Source: Portunus trituberculatus (Eukaryota; Arthropoda; Malacostraca; Decapoda; Portunidae). Taken from it: a stretch of DNA of 64,000 nt. Positions 33,563-45,379 of the stretch are shown one piece after another (position 1 is the first letter of the stretch; each line of letters opens with the position of its first letter). The notes beneath the pieces are model-generated. The model was not told the DNA's origin. It saw nothing but the letters and a program-made list of their open reading frames with translations, and made no database searches. A program made the position numbers and the translations under genes. The stretch is from positions 13,948,956-14,012,955 of the forward strand of contig NC_059278.1 in NCBI RefSeq assembly GCF_017591435.1, in the 5' to 3' direction.

Positions 33563-36500
33563 TTTTTTTTTTTTTTTTTTTTTTACGTAGGGAAGAGGGC
33601 CAGCCAAGGGCAAAAAAAAGAAAGTTATAAAAAAGCCCACTTGAGCGCTGGCTCTCCAAAGAGTAGAAAAAGTGCCAAAACCGTCAGCCAGAATTAGGGG
33701 AGCAAATGCCTCGATACCTCCCTCTTAAAAGAAGACAAGTTTCACGGGAATTTATGGGCTAAAGGGGATACTTTTTAGGGTATCCTATCTCAAAGCCCAC
33801 CCGCTAGGAAACCGTTGCCCTGAGTGAGGAAGCCCAACCTGCACTCAGACCGTGGACAGGATTCGAACCCGTGCGCTTGGAGACCCCTTGGATACCAAAG
33901 CACGCATGGTTCCACTGTACCACGGAGTTCCAGAATTTACCAGTGAAAGGGATGAATGATTGAGCGTACTGGTTAACTCTTGCATTAGAGAGTTGGACAG
34001 GATAGGGATGAGAGGAAGAAGAAAGCCTTGTGCAGCGTGGCCGCAGGAGGAGGGGAGGCATGCAGTTAGCAAGATCAGTAGAACAGTTACCATGAAAATA
34101 CCGATAAAATATAGAAAGGGATGCAACATTTCGGCGGTGAGAAAGAGACTGAAGACAGTTAGTCAGAGGAGGGGAGTTGATGAGACGAAGAGCTTTCGAT
34201 TCCACCCTATCAAGCAAAGCTGTGTGACTGGAACCCCCCCAAACATGCGAAGAGTACTCCATACAGGGACGGATAAGGCCCTTATACAGAGTAAGCAGTT
34301 GGAGGGGCGAGAAAAACTGGCGGAGACGCCTCAGAACACCTAACTTCATAGAAGCTGTTTTAGCAAGAGATGAGATGTGAAGTTTCCAGTTAAGATTATG
34401 AGCAAAGGACAGACCGAGGATATTCATTGTGGAAGAGGAGACAGTTGAGTGTCATTGAAGAAGAGGGATAGTTGTCTGGAAGGTTGTGTCGAGTTGATAG
34501 ATGGAGGAATTGAGTTTTGAGGCATTGAAAACTACTAGATTTTCTCTGCCCCAATCGGAAATCTTAGAAAGATCGGAAGTCAGGCGTTCCGTGGCGTCCC
34601 CGCGTGATCTGTTAATTTCCTGAAGGGTTGGACGTCTCTGAAAGAACGTGGAAAGATGTAGGGTGGTATCATCAGCGTAGGAGTGGATAGGGCAAGAAGT
34701 TTGGTTAAGAAGGTCATTAATGAATAATAGAAAGAGAGTGGGTGACAGGACAGAACCCTGAGGAACACCACTATTAATAGGTTTAGGAGAAGAACAGTAG
34801 CCGTCTACCACAGCAGCAATAGAGCGGTCGGAAAGGAAACTTGAGATAAAGTTGCAGAGAGAAGGATAGAAGCCGTAAGAGGGCAGTTTTGAAATCAAAG
34901 CTTTATGCCAGACTCTATCAAAAGCTTTTGATATGTCTAACGCAACAGCAAAAGTTTCACCGAAATCTCTAAAAGAGGATGACCAAGACTCAGTAAGGAA
35001 AGCCAGAAGATCACCAGTAGAGCGACCTTGACGGAAGCCATACTGGCGATCAGACAGAAGATTGTGAAGTGACAGATGTTTGAGAATCTTCCTATTCAGG
35101 ATAGATTCAAAACTTTAGACAAGCAAGAGATTAAAGCTATAGGACGGTAGTTTGAGGGGTTAGAACGGTCACCCTTTTTAGGAACAGGCTGAATGTAGGC
35201 GAACTTCCAGCAGGAAGGAAAGGTAGAAGTCGATAGACAAAGTTGGAAGAGTTTGGCCAGGCAAGGTGCAAGCACAGAAGCACAGTTTTTGAGAACAATA
35301 GGAGGGACCCCATCAGGTCCATAAGCCTTCCGAGGGTTTAGGCCAGCAAGGGCATGGAAAACATCATTACGAAGAATTTTGATTGTAGACATGAAATAGT
35401 CAGAGGGAGGAGGAGAGGAGGACAAGCCCAGAATCGTCCAAGGTGGAGTTGTGAGCAAAGGTTTGAGAAAAGAGTTCAGCTTTAGAGACAGAAGAGATGG
35501 CAGTGGTGCCATCAGGATGAAATAAAGGAGGAAAGATGAAGAAGTGAAGTTATTTGAGATGTTTTTGGCTAGATGCCAGAAGTCACGAGGAGAGTTTGAG
35601 TTTGAAAGATTTTGACATTTCCTATTTATGAAAGAGTGTTTGGCAAGTTGAAGAACAGACTTGGCATGATTCCGGGCAGAGATATAAAGTGCATGAGATT
35701 CAGGAGATGGAAGGCTCAAGTACCTTTTGTGGGCAACCTCTCTATCATGTATAGCACGAGAACAGGCTGAGTTAAACCAAGGTTTAGAAGGTTTAGGTTG
35801 AGAAAAGAATGAGGAATGTACGCCTCCATGCCAGATACTAACACCTCTGTTATGCGTTCAGCACAAAGAGATGGGTCTCTGACACGGAAGCAATAATCAT
35901 TCCAGGAAAATCAGCATAATACCTCCTCAGGTCCCCCAACTGGCAGAGGCAAAACGCCAGAGGCACCTTCGCTTTGGGGATCCTGCGGAGGATTGGAAAA
36001 ATAGGACAAGATACAGAAATGAGATTGTGATCGGAGGAGCCCAACGGAGATGAAAGGGTGACAGCATAAGCAGAAGGGTTAGAGGTGAGGAAGAGATCAA
36101 GAATGTTGGGCGTGTCTCCAAGACGGTCAGGAATACGAGTAGGGTGTTGCACCAGTTGCTCTAGGTCATGGAGGATAGCAAAGTTGAAGGCTAGTTCACC
36201 AGGGTGGTCAGTGAAGGGAGAGGAAAGCCAAAGCTGGTGGTGAACATTGAAATCTCCAAGAATGGAAATCTCAGCGAAAGGGTAGAGGGACAGAATGTGC
36301 TCCACTTTAGAAGTTAAGTAGTCGAAGAAATTACTATAGTCAGAAGAGTTAGGGAGAGATAAACAGCACAGATGAATTTAGTTTGAGAGTGACTGTTAAG
36401 TCGTAGCCAGATGGTGGAAAATTCGGAAGACTCAAGAGCGTGGGCACGAGAGCAAGTTAAGTCGTTGCGTACATAGACGCAACATCCAGCTTTGGAATGA

Positions 36501-37035
36501 AAATGAGAATAGAGAAAGTAGGAGGGAACAGAGAAGGGGCTACTGTCAGTTGCCTCAGACAGCTGTGTTTCGGTGAGGAAAAGAAGATGAGGTTTAGTAG
36601 AGGAGAGGTGGTGTTCCACAGATTGAAAATTAGATCTAAGACCGCGAATGTTGCAGAAGTTAATGTAGAAAAAGTTGAGGGAGGTGTCAAGGCATTTGTG
36701 GTCTTCAACAGGAGAGGTGTCCGACCTGGGGACATTTTGGTCCCCTCCCAGAGGGGACTCCGAGGCGTTGTTTATTTTGGGTCCCATTTTTCTTTTAAAT
36801 TTTGATTTGGAGTGAAGGGTGTATGTGTGGTAAGTGCATGTAGTTTTGTGTGAAGAAGGAGAGCTGTCTTTAGAGGGTAGGCTGTGACTACCCCCTTGAG
36901 TTGTGAGACACAAAGGGAAACATTCAACGAGATCACAACTAACTTTAATGGAAGGTTCACAGCACCTCCTAAACTAGTGCTATTAGATCTCATTGGGAGT
37001 AAGTTATTGTTTCGGTAGGGATAAAGTTGCAACAA
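33563..37035 (-). mobile_element. Jockey-like LINE J1 copy B, nearly full length, nested in hAT
   Basis: Minus strand, 3' A tail at 33563-33584. Endonuclease: NIRGLRSNFQSVEHHL (36314-36913), then GDFNVHHQLW and LGSSDHNLISVS (35850-36305). RT: LNPRKAYGPDGVPP and SNYRPIALISCLSK (35096-35719), SGVPQGSVLSPTLF and YADDTT (34452-34898). C-terminal part: 33804-34427. One APE-RT polyprotein is broken by several frameshifts; no gag ORF was seen. It is the best guide to the J1 family in this window. Confidence 0.85.
33740..33926 (-). mobile_element. tRNA-Ser-like SINE inside J1 copy B
   Basis: Interrupts the J1 sequence between its 3'UTR and the end of the RT ORF. On the minus strand it reads GTGGTACAGTGGAACCA, then GGGGTCTCCAAGCGCACGGG and GGTTCGAATCCTGTCC. 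The variable-arm region and B box resemble tRNA-Ser. A second copy lies at 45966-46093. Confidence 0.65.
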
Positions 37036-37129
37036 ACTTGAGTACAGGGTACACGTATGTGATTTGAATGAACGAGGAAAGGACGAGTATAGGACACGTA
37101 CGCAGCACAGAGAGAGGGAGGTTATCCTC

Positions 37130-38194
37130 CAGTGTTACCAAATTTAGCATTAAATAATGCTTTTAGCATTATTTCGCCTCCAATTTAGTGTCTAGCATAA
37201 TTTCTAGCATAATTGATCATTTAGCATAATTCTAGCATAATTTTGCTATTTTGGGCATAAAGTTTAGCATTTTCCTTACATTCTGTTTTATTTAATATTT
37301 TCCAGTATTATCAATGCAAGAAAAATTGACTTATCGATAAAAAAGTGAAATAAATACTTATAAAATATACCTTGCCGCATTATCAATGCTTACTTCATTC
37401 ATCGATCGTACATTCCCAACCTGTCCAAATCCTGTACAATCGGTACTGCCGTCCTCCCTCCATTCCTCTTCTTCATTCTTGCTAAAGCATTGTTAACCAT
37501 ACCAGTATCTAATGCAGACTGTGAGAGAATATTTTCTATGGTAACCTTGAAAAAAAACAACTTAAGAACACCACTCTGGCAAATGAAATAGTAAGTGGAG
37601 AGGGAATCAGACAAAGTCAGTGTATAAAATTTGAGCCATCAGGAGCCATGTTGAAAGCTATGGGAAAGAATATCTTCCCTCAGTGGCATAATGATGATGA
37701 TCAGTAGTCAGAGTGTTAAAGAGCTAGCCTATTATTATTTTTTTTTTTTCACTTGCACACCCTCCCTGAAGGCTATTGAGCGATAATTAGCTGAATTTGT
37801 TTAAGCCAGAGAAATAATTATATACTTTTATTTCTAAGCTCAAAATTATCTGGCACCGGTACCTGCATTCGTCAGTAATTTATAAGGGAACACAAAAACA
37901 ATGTTAAAATGTTTCAAACGGCAAAATAATTTTTCTTATGTTTTAGTTAGAGAATCTAGCTTGCTTTTTTTTTTTTTTTAGTACAAAATGCTGCATATGA
38001 GTTCAGTTTTCATTAAATTATGTAAAATACTGTGCACTTTAGTTTTATTATACCACTCGGTCATCATAGTAAGCGAAAAGTGAGTTAGCATAATTTTAGC
38101 ATAATTATATATTCCATTTAGCATATTTTTGTAAAGTTAGCATAATTCCGAAACAAGTCTAGCATATTTTCGTCAAAACGATTTGGCAACACTG
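37130..38194 (+). mobile_element. Second hAT element with perfect 8-bp target duplication
   Basis: The ends CAGTGTTACCAAAT and ATTTGGCAACACTG are inverted repeats, with TTATCCTC on both sides (37122-37129 and 38195-38202). The interior is rich in TTTAGCATAATT-type motifs. Between about 37400 and 37580 on the plus strand it keeps a fragment reading ILAKALLTIPVSNADCERIF, the hAT C-terminal dimerisation motif. The rest of the transposase is missing, so it is an internally deleted copy. Confidence 0.88.
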
Positions 38195-38601
38195 TTATCC
38201 TCATGTATCACCACACCAGTGACCACTCAGCCCACCCGCGCAATCAACACGTATATTCTTCTGCTTAAGTGAGTTATGGTCTCCCTGTTTTAATATTTTT
38301 TTCTTATCGATACATATAAAATAGTGTAGAAGACTAGTTTCGTTGTGTTTTGTTTCTGTGTATTTTTGCTTTCTTTACAATACATATTTCAACGGGCGAT
38401 ACGTTGTACGTAACATCGATCATCAACTACAGCGGTGTAGTCACTGCAGTATTTTCATAGAATGTATTGTGATGCCTACAAATCTACTGGTTAAAACCAT
38501 GTATTTCACTTTTTCCATCATATATATTGGTTCCAAATCATAAAAAATAGAAGAAAACACCTATTCATAAATGTTTCTTGATTTCCAGATTTGTCTTCAG
38601 C

Positions 38602-41014
38602 ATGTCGAAGAAACGAAAGTGGAATGACGAATATGTTAACTTTGGCTTCACCTGTGCTACAGAGAAGGATGGAACACAACGTCCACAGTGTATCCTGTGC
38701 ATCACACTCTTCTCTAATGCGAATTTGAAACCATCAAAGCTTGACGAACATTTCAAGAACAAACATGATGGTAGGGATGCAGGAAATGATATTGTGACAT
38801 TAAGGGACAAAAGAGCTAGGTTTGATCAGGTTGGCACATTGCCGACATATGGATTTTCACCAACAGAGAAACCTTTACCGCGTGCTTCATATGAAATTGC
38901 ATACCATATTGCTAAATCAAAGAAACCCCATACAGTTGGTGAGGAATTGATCAAACCATGTGCCCTTGAAATGGCAAAGATTGTTCTCGGCAAGGAAGCT
39001 GAGAAGAAACTCCAAGTGTCTGTGTCAAATGATGTGATCCATAACCGAATCATCGACATGAGTGGTGACATCCTGGAACAAGTTGTAGCTGACATCAAGG
39101 ATAGTCCAGTCAAGATTAGCCTACAAGTTGATGAATCAACAGATGTATCCAACTGTTGTCAGCTATTGGCAGTAGTTCGCTACGTGAAAGAAAAAAAGGT
39201 GGAAGAAAGTTTTCTCTTCTGTCAGTCCCTGAAGACAATTGCACAGGCTAAAGATGTGTTTAATAATATGCAAGGATTCTTCTAAAAAAAAGTAACTTCA
39301 TCTTGACAGAATTGGTTCAATATGTACCGATGGTGCACCAGCCATGCTAGGCAGTCGTTCTGGGTTTGCTGCATTAATGAGGAAAGAAATTCCTAATCAG
39401 AAAATCACTCATTGCTTTCTTCATCGTCACGGTCTTGCATCAAAGACATTGTCTTCAGATCTGAAGAAAACTCTGGATGTTTGTGTTAAGGCTGTGAACT
39501 TGATTCGCAGCCGGGCTTTGAATCATCGATTGTTTCAGTCACTTTGTGAGGAAATGGGCCAGACACACTGTGCTTTTGTACCACACTGAAGTGAGGTGGC
39601 TGTCACGTGGTCGTGTGCTATCTCCTGTGTTTGAACTGAGAGGAGAAATTCACCAGTTTCTCCGTGAATGGGTGCAAGATCTGACCATATATTTCAATGA
39701 ACCTAGTTTTGTTCAAATACTTTCCTACTTGGCTGATGTGTTTTCAGCACTCAATGAACTCAATCTCTCTCTGCAGGGAAGGGGACTTAACATTGTGACT
39801 GCAAGCGAGAAATTGGCTGCATTCAAGGTAAAACTTGTCTTGTGGATAAAGCGTGTGAAGATGGGGAATTTGGTAAATTTCCCCTGCCTGGAAGAGACAG
39901 TCACGGAAAATTCTACCCTGCTTCCAGACTTTGTTGCAAAAATTGTTGAACATATGCAAATGCTGTGTACTTCCTTTGATGGCTACTTCTCGTGTGGAGA
40001 GTTGCGAGCCTGTAATAACTGGATCTTGAACCCTTTCATGCAGAATTTGGAAGATGTTGATGATGACGGCAGTATCAAGAAAGATCTCATCGACATGAGA
40101 CACAATCGTAGAGTCCAAAATGGAGTTCGCCAATAGTCAGCTGGACCACTTCTGGGCTTCTCAGCTGGAAGCATACCCTGCACTAGCAACGAAAGCTCTC
40201 GAAGTGCTAGTACCTTTTGCAACTACTTACTTGTGTGAGCAAGGATTTTCTTGTCTACTTCACATCAAAACGAAAAGCACAAATCGGCTGAATTCTGAAC
40301 ATGACATACGAGTAGCACTCAGTACTAAAGGCGGCGTCACACTAGCACTTTTCCGTCTTCTTTTTCCGTCAATTTTCTAGCGACTGACAACTTTTGCAGA
40401 CGGTGGCCGTCACACACAAGCTTGCTTCCGGCTTTGCCGCGCTTGTCGATTGTAAATAAACATGGCTCCTCATTTACCCCAGCAAGCCGCGGCTTTTTTG
40501 CACCACATAATGTAATCAGCTGTTCTGTGATCCCAAAGGCAACGGTGACCTCTAATACTCTCTATGAGAAATTCGTCAGTGTGTTTTGTCCACTGCTCAT
40601 CTTGGCCAGCTACTTGGAAGTTGCCTTGGAAATATTCAAAAGCATCGCACATTCGCACTCCCCTGGAAATGTACACAAACAATTGAGGAACTTTTCATTG
40701 CTAGGCTAGAAGAAAAAAAATATGTATACAAATATATATTCATCAACTCATTTAATTTTTTTGTCATGATAATAGCATTTTTCCGTTTAACAAAAAAAAT
40801 TTTTTTTTAATAAAAGTGTTGATTAGAAACCATAGTTCTTATTTTGACTAAAAATTGGCGCTAGATGAAAACGATGCGTTCCGTCTGACTCAAGACGACA
40901 GAAAGAGTTGACGGAAGAGTAAAAAGACGACGGAAAAAGTGCTAGTGTGACGCCGCCTTAAGACACCAAGATTCGATGCCATTATAGAGAAAAAACAGCA
41001 GCATCGAAGTCACT
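38602..41014 (+). pseudogene. hAT transposase, three frameshifts and a MITE insertion
   Basis: Transposase of the outer hAT. The start MSKKRKWNDEYVNFGF is followed by a BED-type zinc finger (QCILC...HFKNKH), then LQVDESTDVSNCCQLL in the catalytic domain, ICTDGAPAMLGSRSGF, HTEVRWLSRGRVL, and the C-terminal dimerisation part with TTYLCEQGFSCLLHIKTKS. Resembles ZBED/SCAND3-like hAT proteins. Frameshifts lie near 39285 (A run), near 39575 and near 40110. The MITE at 40329 separates IRVALST from the last 18 or so residues (KTPRFDAII...RSH, stop near 41014). Confidence 0.85.
40329..40958. mobile_element. PIF/Harbinger-type MITE in the hAT transposase
   Basis: Perfect inverted ends AGGCGGCGTCACACTAGCAC and its complement, extending to TTTTCCGTC. 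TAA flanks both ends (40326-40328 and 40959-40961). A 3-bp TWA duplication is diagnostic of PIF/Harbinger. Removing the element and one TAA restores the hAT reading frame. The interior has an ATG at 40461 (MAPHLPQQAAAFLHHIM, then stop), possibly the leftover start of a transposon gene. Confidence 0.9.
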
Positions 41015-41264
41015 AGGTTTATTGTGCAATACAGGCAAAATATAATGTAATTTTGAACCTTTTTTTTTTTTAATACATACTCATTTTTTCTTGAAAGAAC
41101 TTGAAGCTGTATGAATGAATATTGAATAAAAAGGTTTTTGTTATTACATGATGTTTGTATTTTTAGCTTTTTCATATATTCAGAATCCAGGGGGGTGCGA
41201 GAACTGACTGCTGATTTGAAAAGGGTGCGAACACTGAAAAAGGTTAAGAACCTCTGCTCTGAGT

Positions 41265-41685
41265 ATTGGACCCCTGCGCCGTATTTTGTAAAACTTTCCT
41301 GTGATACATAAGTCATCACCTAACTTCGTCATTGCTATACAATAGTGCGACATTATAACATTGCAGGGGTTATAGAGATAACGTTATAAAGAATACAACT
41401 CGGCTATACAGTACCCATGCAAGTTACGCCAGCCCACCCAGCCGCAACGTTGGGCTGAAAAATAAGACATCTTATGGCTAAGATTATTATAACAATGGTG
41501 AAATGAACTAATAAAAATATTTGAGGCATTTTGATAATAACAAGATCAACATTACATTAAGTTTTATTAAATTAAAAAATAAAATAATAATAACCCCAAC
41601 CTCCCTCGGCGACCCAATGTAAATAAACAACTCTCGACTCACGTAGCGCGAACTTGAAGTCAACTAACTTTCTGTTGTTGCTGAC
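41265..41685. other. Upstream region of the Myb/SANT gene
   Basis: AT-rich, with no repeat end or second gene. The promoter and 5'UTR presumably lie here; no TATA box is convincing. Confidence 0.4.
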
Positions 41686-44600
41686 ATGGACTTGCCACAG
41701 GTGTCATCACAGCCACCAAAGAAGAGAAGACGAGGAAGCAACTGGAGTTTGAATGAAACCCTCCTCCTTATCGAGCTTTACAAACAGAGGGCACACATCA
41801 TCAGGAAGAAGCCTTATGATGTTGGGTTTTATAAGCCAGCAATAATCAAGGCGTGGGAAGAAATAGCAAGTCTTCTTGGTCAGCACCCGAGTAAGTTTAA
41901 AAGAAGTGTAAAAGAATGCCGAAAGAGGTGGTGTACTGTGCAGACTACCGCCAAGACCAACTTACATAAGGGTCAACAAGGACTTACCTTAGGTAAGAAT
42001 ATTTTCAGTATATAATTCCCTCATATTGTAGTACAGGTTGAACCTCCTTAATCCGGTATCCTTTCATCCGGCAACACCTGTAATCCGGAAAAATTTTTGT
42101 TTGCCGGAATTTTTTAATTGGCCGGAGTAATTTGCCGGACTGCCGTTAGGACGCGGCGGCGCTATACTGTTTTGGACCCCGGGCATTCTGGGTCAAATTT
42201 GGATCAGTACCACGCTGCCGCTTATTGCAAGCATAACCTCCCCCCCCAGGTGCATAATTTTTTTTTTTTTCTGTAATATTTGCCCCTAAACATGGCTTCC
42301 AAGCGACCGGGAAATGATAGTGTTGTGTGTGAACCAAAGAAAAAACGCAAACATATGACAATATCAGTGCAACAGAAAGTGGACCTATTGAGGAAGCTAG
42401 ATAAAGGTGTTTCAGTGCGGACCCTATGCCAACAGTACAACATTGGCTCATCAACCGTCTATGATATAAAAACGCAGAAGAATCAACTTCTCAAGTTTTA
42501 CAGTGAGTGTGAGAGCAAGAACATGGAGGTTCGTAGAACACTTAAGGAAGGTAGAAGCAGTGATTTAGACAGTGCTCTCATACAGTGGTTTAAGCTTCTG
42601 CGCGCTGGTAACGTCCCTGTGTCCGGAGAGATGATAATGGCGCAGGCAAAAATTTTCCATGCTGAACTTGATTTACAATATGATTGTAAATATTCTCAGG
42701 GATGGTTACAAAAATTCAAAACGAGACATGGAATTACTTTACATCGCATATGTGGTGAGAAATCTATTGCAGATAAGGACGCAGCCACTAAGTTTGTGAA
42801 CGAGTTCGCTCAGTTTATTGCACAAGAGAAACTAACCCCAGAGCAGGTTTGCAATGCTGATGAAACTGCTCTGTACTGGCGTCGTCTCCCAGGAAAAACT
42901 TTGACTCAAGAAACAGAACAGGAATGTACTGGCAGTAAGGACAGGGTGTCAGTGCTTGGATGTATAATGCAGGGTAAGTATATATAGGGTGTTTTGGGGA
43001 CCACATATAGTTCGGAATTTTCCATGGTCCGGCAAGTCTAAGGTCCGGTGGTTGCCGGATTTGGGAGGTTCAACCTGTATATGCAACCATGTTTTAAAAT
43101 TCACATTAGTACTTTATAGCCTTGGTCATTCCTAGGAGCTGTAATCTTTAAAGGTGGCACAAGGGAAGGTTATCTATCCTGGTGAAATCAAAGCATTTTC
43201 AATAGTTTGACATTTTGAGCAACAAACTCACAATGATGAGATATAACAATAACTAAAAGCAAAATAGAGATGGCTTACCCTTATACACTTGTAAAATAGA
43301 ATTGGTTTGACTTGCATTATCCTATTGAAGGTATTGAAATAAAAAGAAGGGTTTAGGCAAACACAATAAGGCAGTACTGTAAACTGATAAGCCTGAAAGG
43401 CATTACACATTTTTTCTTCTTGATAGGAAAGTCTACATTATCATCCTTTAATGGAAGCCATTGTGAAACACTGAACATTAGTGGATATTAGTGACCACTT
43501 AGCTAATAGGTCTATTTATTCTAGGAGATGGTTCATCTCCACAGCCCCTTCATGTAGTGGATAGGAAGGTGCTTGACATCATTGGGAAGAAAGATGTCAA
43601 TGTTATGGACTTCGAAAAGGTTATAGAAATAACTTTACCCAATAAAAAAGAGGCTGCAGAATGTGGGTGAGTACATCATTCCTTACATGTAACTATAACA
43701 AGTGACAATTCCACTAACACAACCTTTCTCTGTCTTATCCATTGCTATAGAATTACTCATACTCTTTTGCTCACCACTTTCACCTCTACACACACACACA
43801 CACACCTATGTATCATCTTATTTGGAAGGTGTCTCATGTGCCAATATACTTTCTCACTCCTTACTTGACATTGAGTGCACATCCTTCTTTTCTCTCATTT
43901 GCTTTCCTCATTTATCCCACATCACACTCCTTCATCCCTCAATCCCTCTCAGGTGATCTATATCTCCCTTTCTTTATAAACCTCTCCTTAGTTTAAATTG
44001 TACTGATTATAATTATCCAGTCACATATTTAAAATAAAAAAAATCAAATAGTAAGAATGTTATATATAGTATAACTTGTTTGAGTAAAACAGGGTAAAAC
44101 TGAAGTAGACAAAATAAAAATTTGGTTACTAGTCTAAGTGAAAGATCAAACAAATTGATAAATACTTCTATAACACTGATAAGATGGAAACTATGCCAGG
44201 GAAGATTCTTGTCTATCTAAATTCCCTTCTCTAAGGTTGAAGACCGAGATAGAACTACCTACCTAGCTAACCTAACAATAACAACTTTGGGATCTGCAGA
44301 CTGCTTATATGTACAATGGGTGGATGGATGATTCACGTAGCTCATGCAGGTAGGTCAAGCTTTAGGTGTGGGGTGGCCATGATTCATCACCTGGATTTGC
44401 TGGTGATGTGAGACCAAACAAGTAGTGGGGCACATTTGAGAGAGAGAGAGAGAGAGAGAAAGTCACAGTAAAAACACCATGTGACATAGGTAAGAAGCAA
44501 TGCTTCAGTTAGCTAGATGAAGGATTCTTGACTGTTAAGAATAGGTTTATACTTATAAATGTATAGTGATTCAGCAATGCTCAATTCAGATAATGCCATT

Positions 44601-45322
44601 TATGCAAAATTGTGAAGTCCTGTTCCCTAAAAGTAGTATGATCTAACTCTTGAATTATTTCTTATGATTGAAAAACCTGGATTTGAGAGCTGTTTCCCAG
44701 TTCTAAAAAAGATGCTCATGCCCACACATACATAATTTAAAGTTTCAGCTTTTTGAGCTGATGTACCTGGTTTTACAACTGGTACAATGAAAACCATATA
44801 CTATGTTAGAGCCCATCCTTATATTTAAACAAAGATCCAATAGTATTTGTATTAACAAAAATAAATAGAAAGGTTAAGTCTGGAAAATGTTTGTGTAACA
44901 AAGTAGTTAATTTCTTCCTAACATGATAGCTGACCTTGGACAGGTTATTTAAGGTACTTTACTGATTTATTGAAAATTCACTTGTCTTCATTGCTAAACT
45001 TATTGCACAAAAACAGTTTTACATGTTTCTCAAATTATCAAATAATGTTAATGGATATCCATTGGATGTAAAATAATTTTTCAACCTAATGACCTCATTA
45101 TCAAAATTAACCCAAGGGATACATATACAAAGGCCCTATACAGTAAAGTTTTAACTGAGTTGATTTTGTGTGTTAGGAACAAAGGATGTATAATTAAGCC
45201 CTAAGCCAGTAAAGTTTTTTTCCTACATACATCTTTGACCAGACCATATTCAGTCTTTTTTATTAAAACATCCAAAAAAGGCAAGCAACTGTTTTCTTTT
45301 AATTCTAATGTAAAATTTCAAT

Positions 45323-45379
<57 letters not shown>

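Larger units (their letters stand above)
33364..41256 (+). mobile_element. hAT transposon (ZBED-like), hollowed by nested insertions
   Basis: The ends are inverted: CAGGGGTTCTTAAC at 33364 and GTTAAGAACCTCTG ending at 41256. They are flanked by 8-bp duplications CTCTAAGT (33356-33363) and CTCTGAGT (41257-41264). The 8-bp length and the CAGRGG ends are typical of hAT elements. It encloses a LINE (33563-37035), a second hAT (37130-38194) and a MITE (40329-40958). Without these the element would be about 2.7 kb, a normal size for a hAT. Confidence 0.85.

Noticed and set aside
33850..33926. tRNA-Ser gene on the minus strand
   Set aside because: A-box and B-box-like parts are separated as in a SINE head, and the sequence is duplicated at 46 kb without a tRNA fold.
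42146..42454. Minus-strand frames over the pogo element
   Set aside because: They overlap the recognised transposase on the other strand and have no domain.
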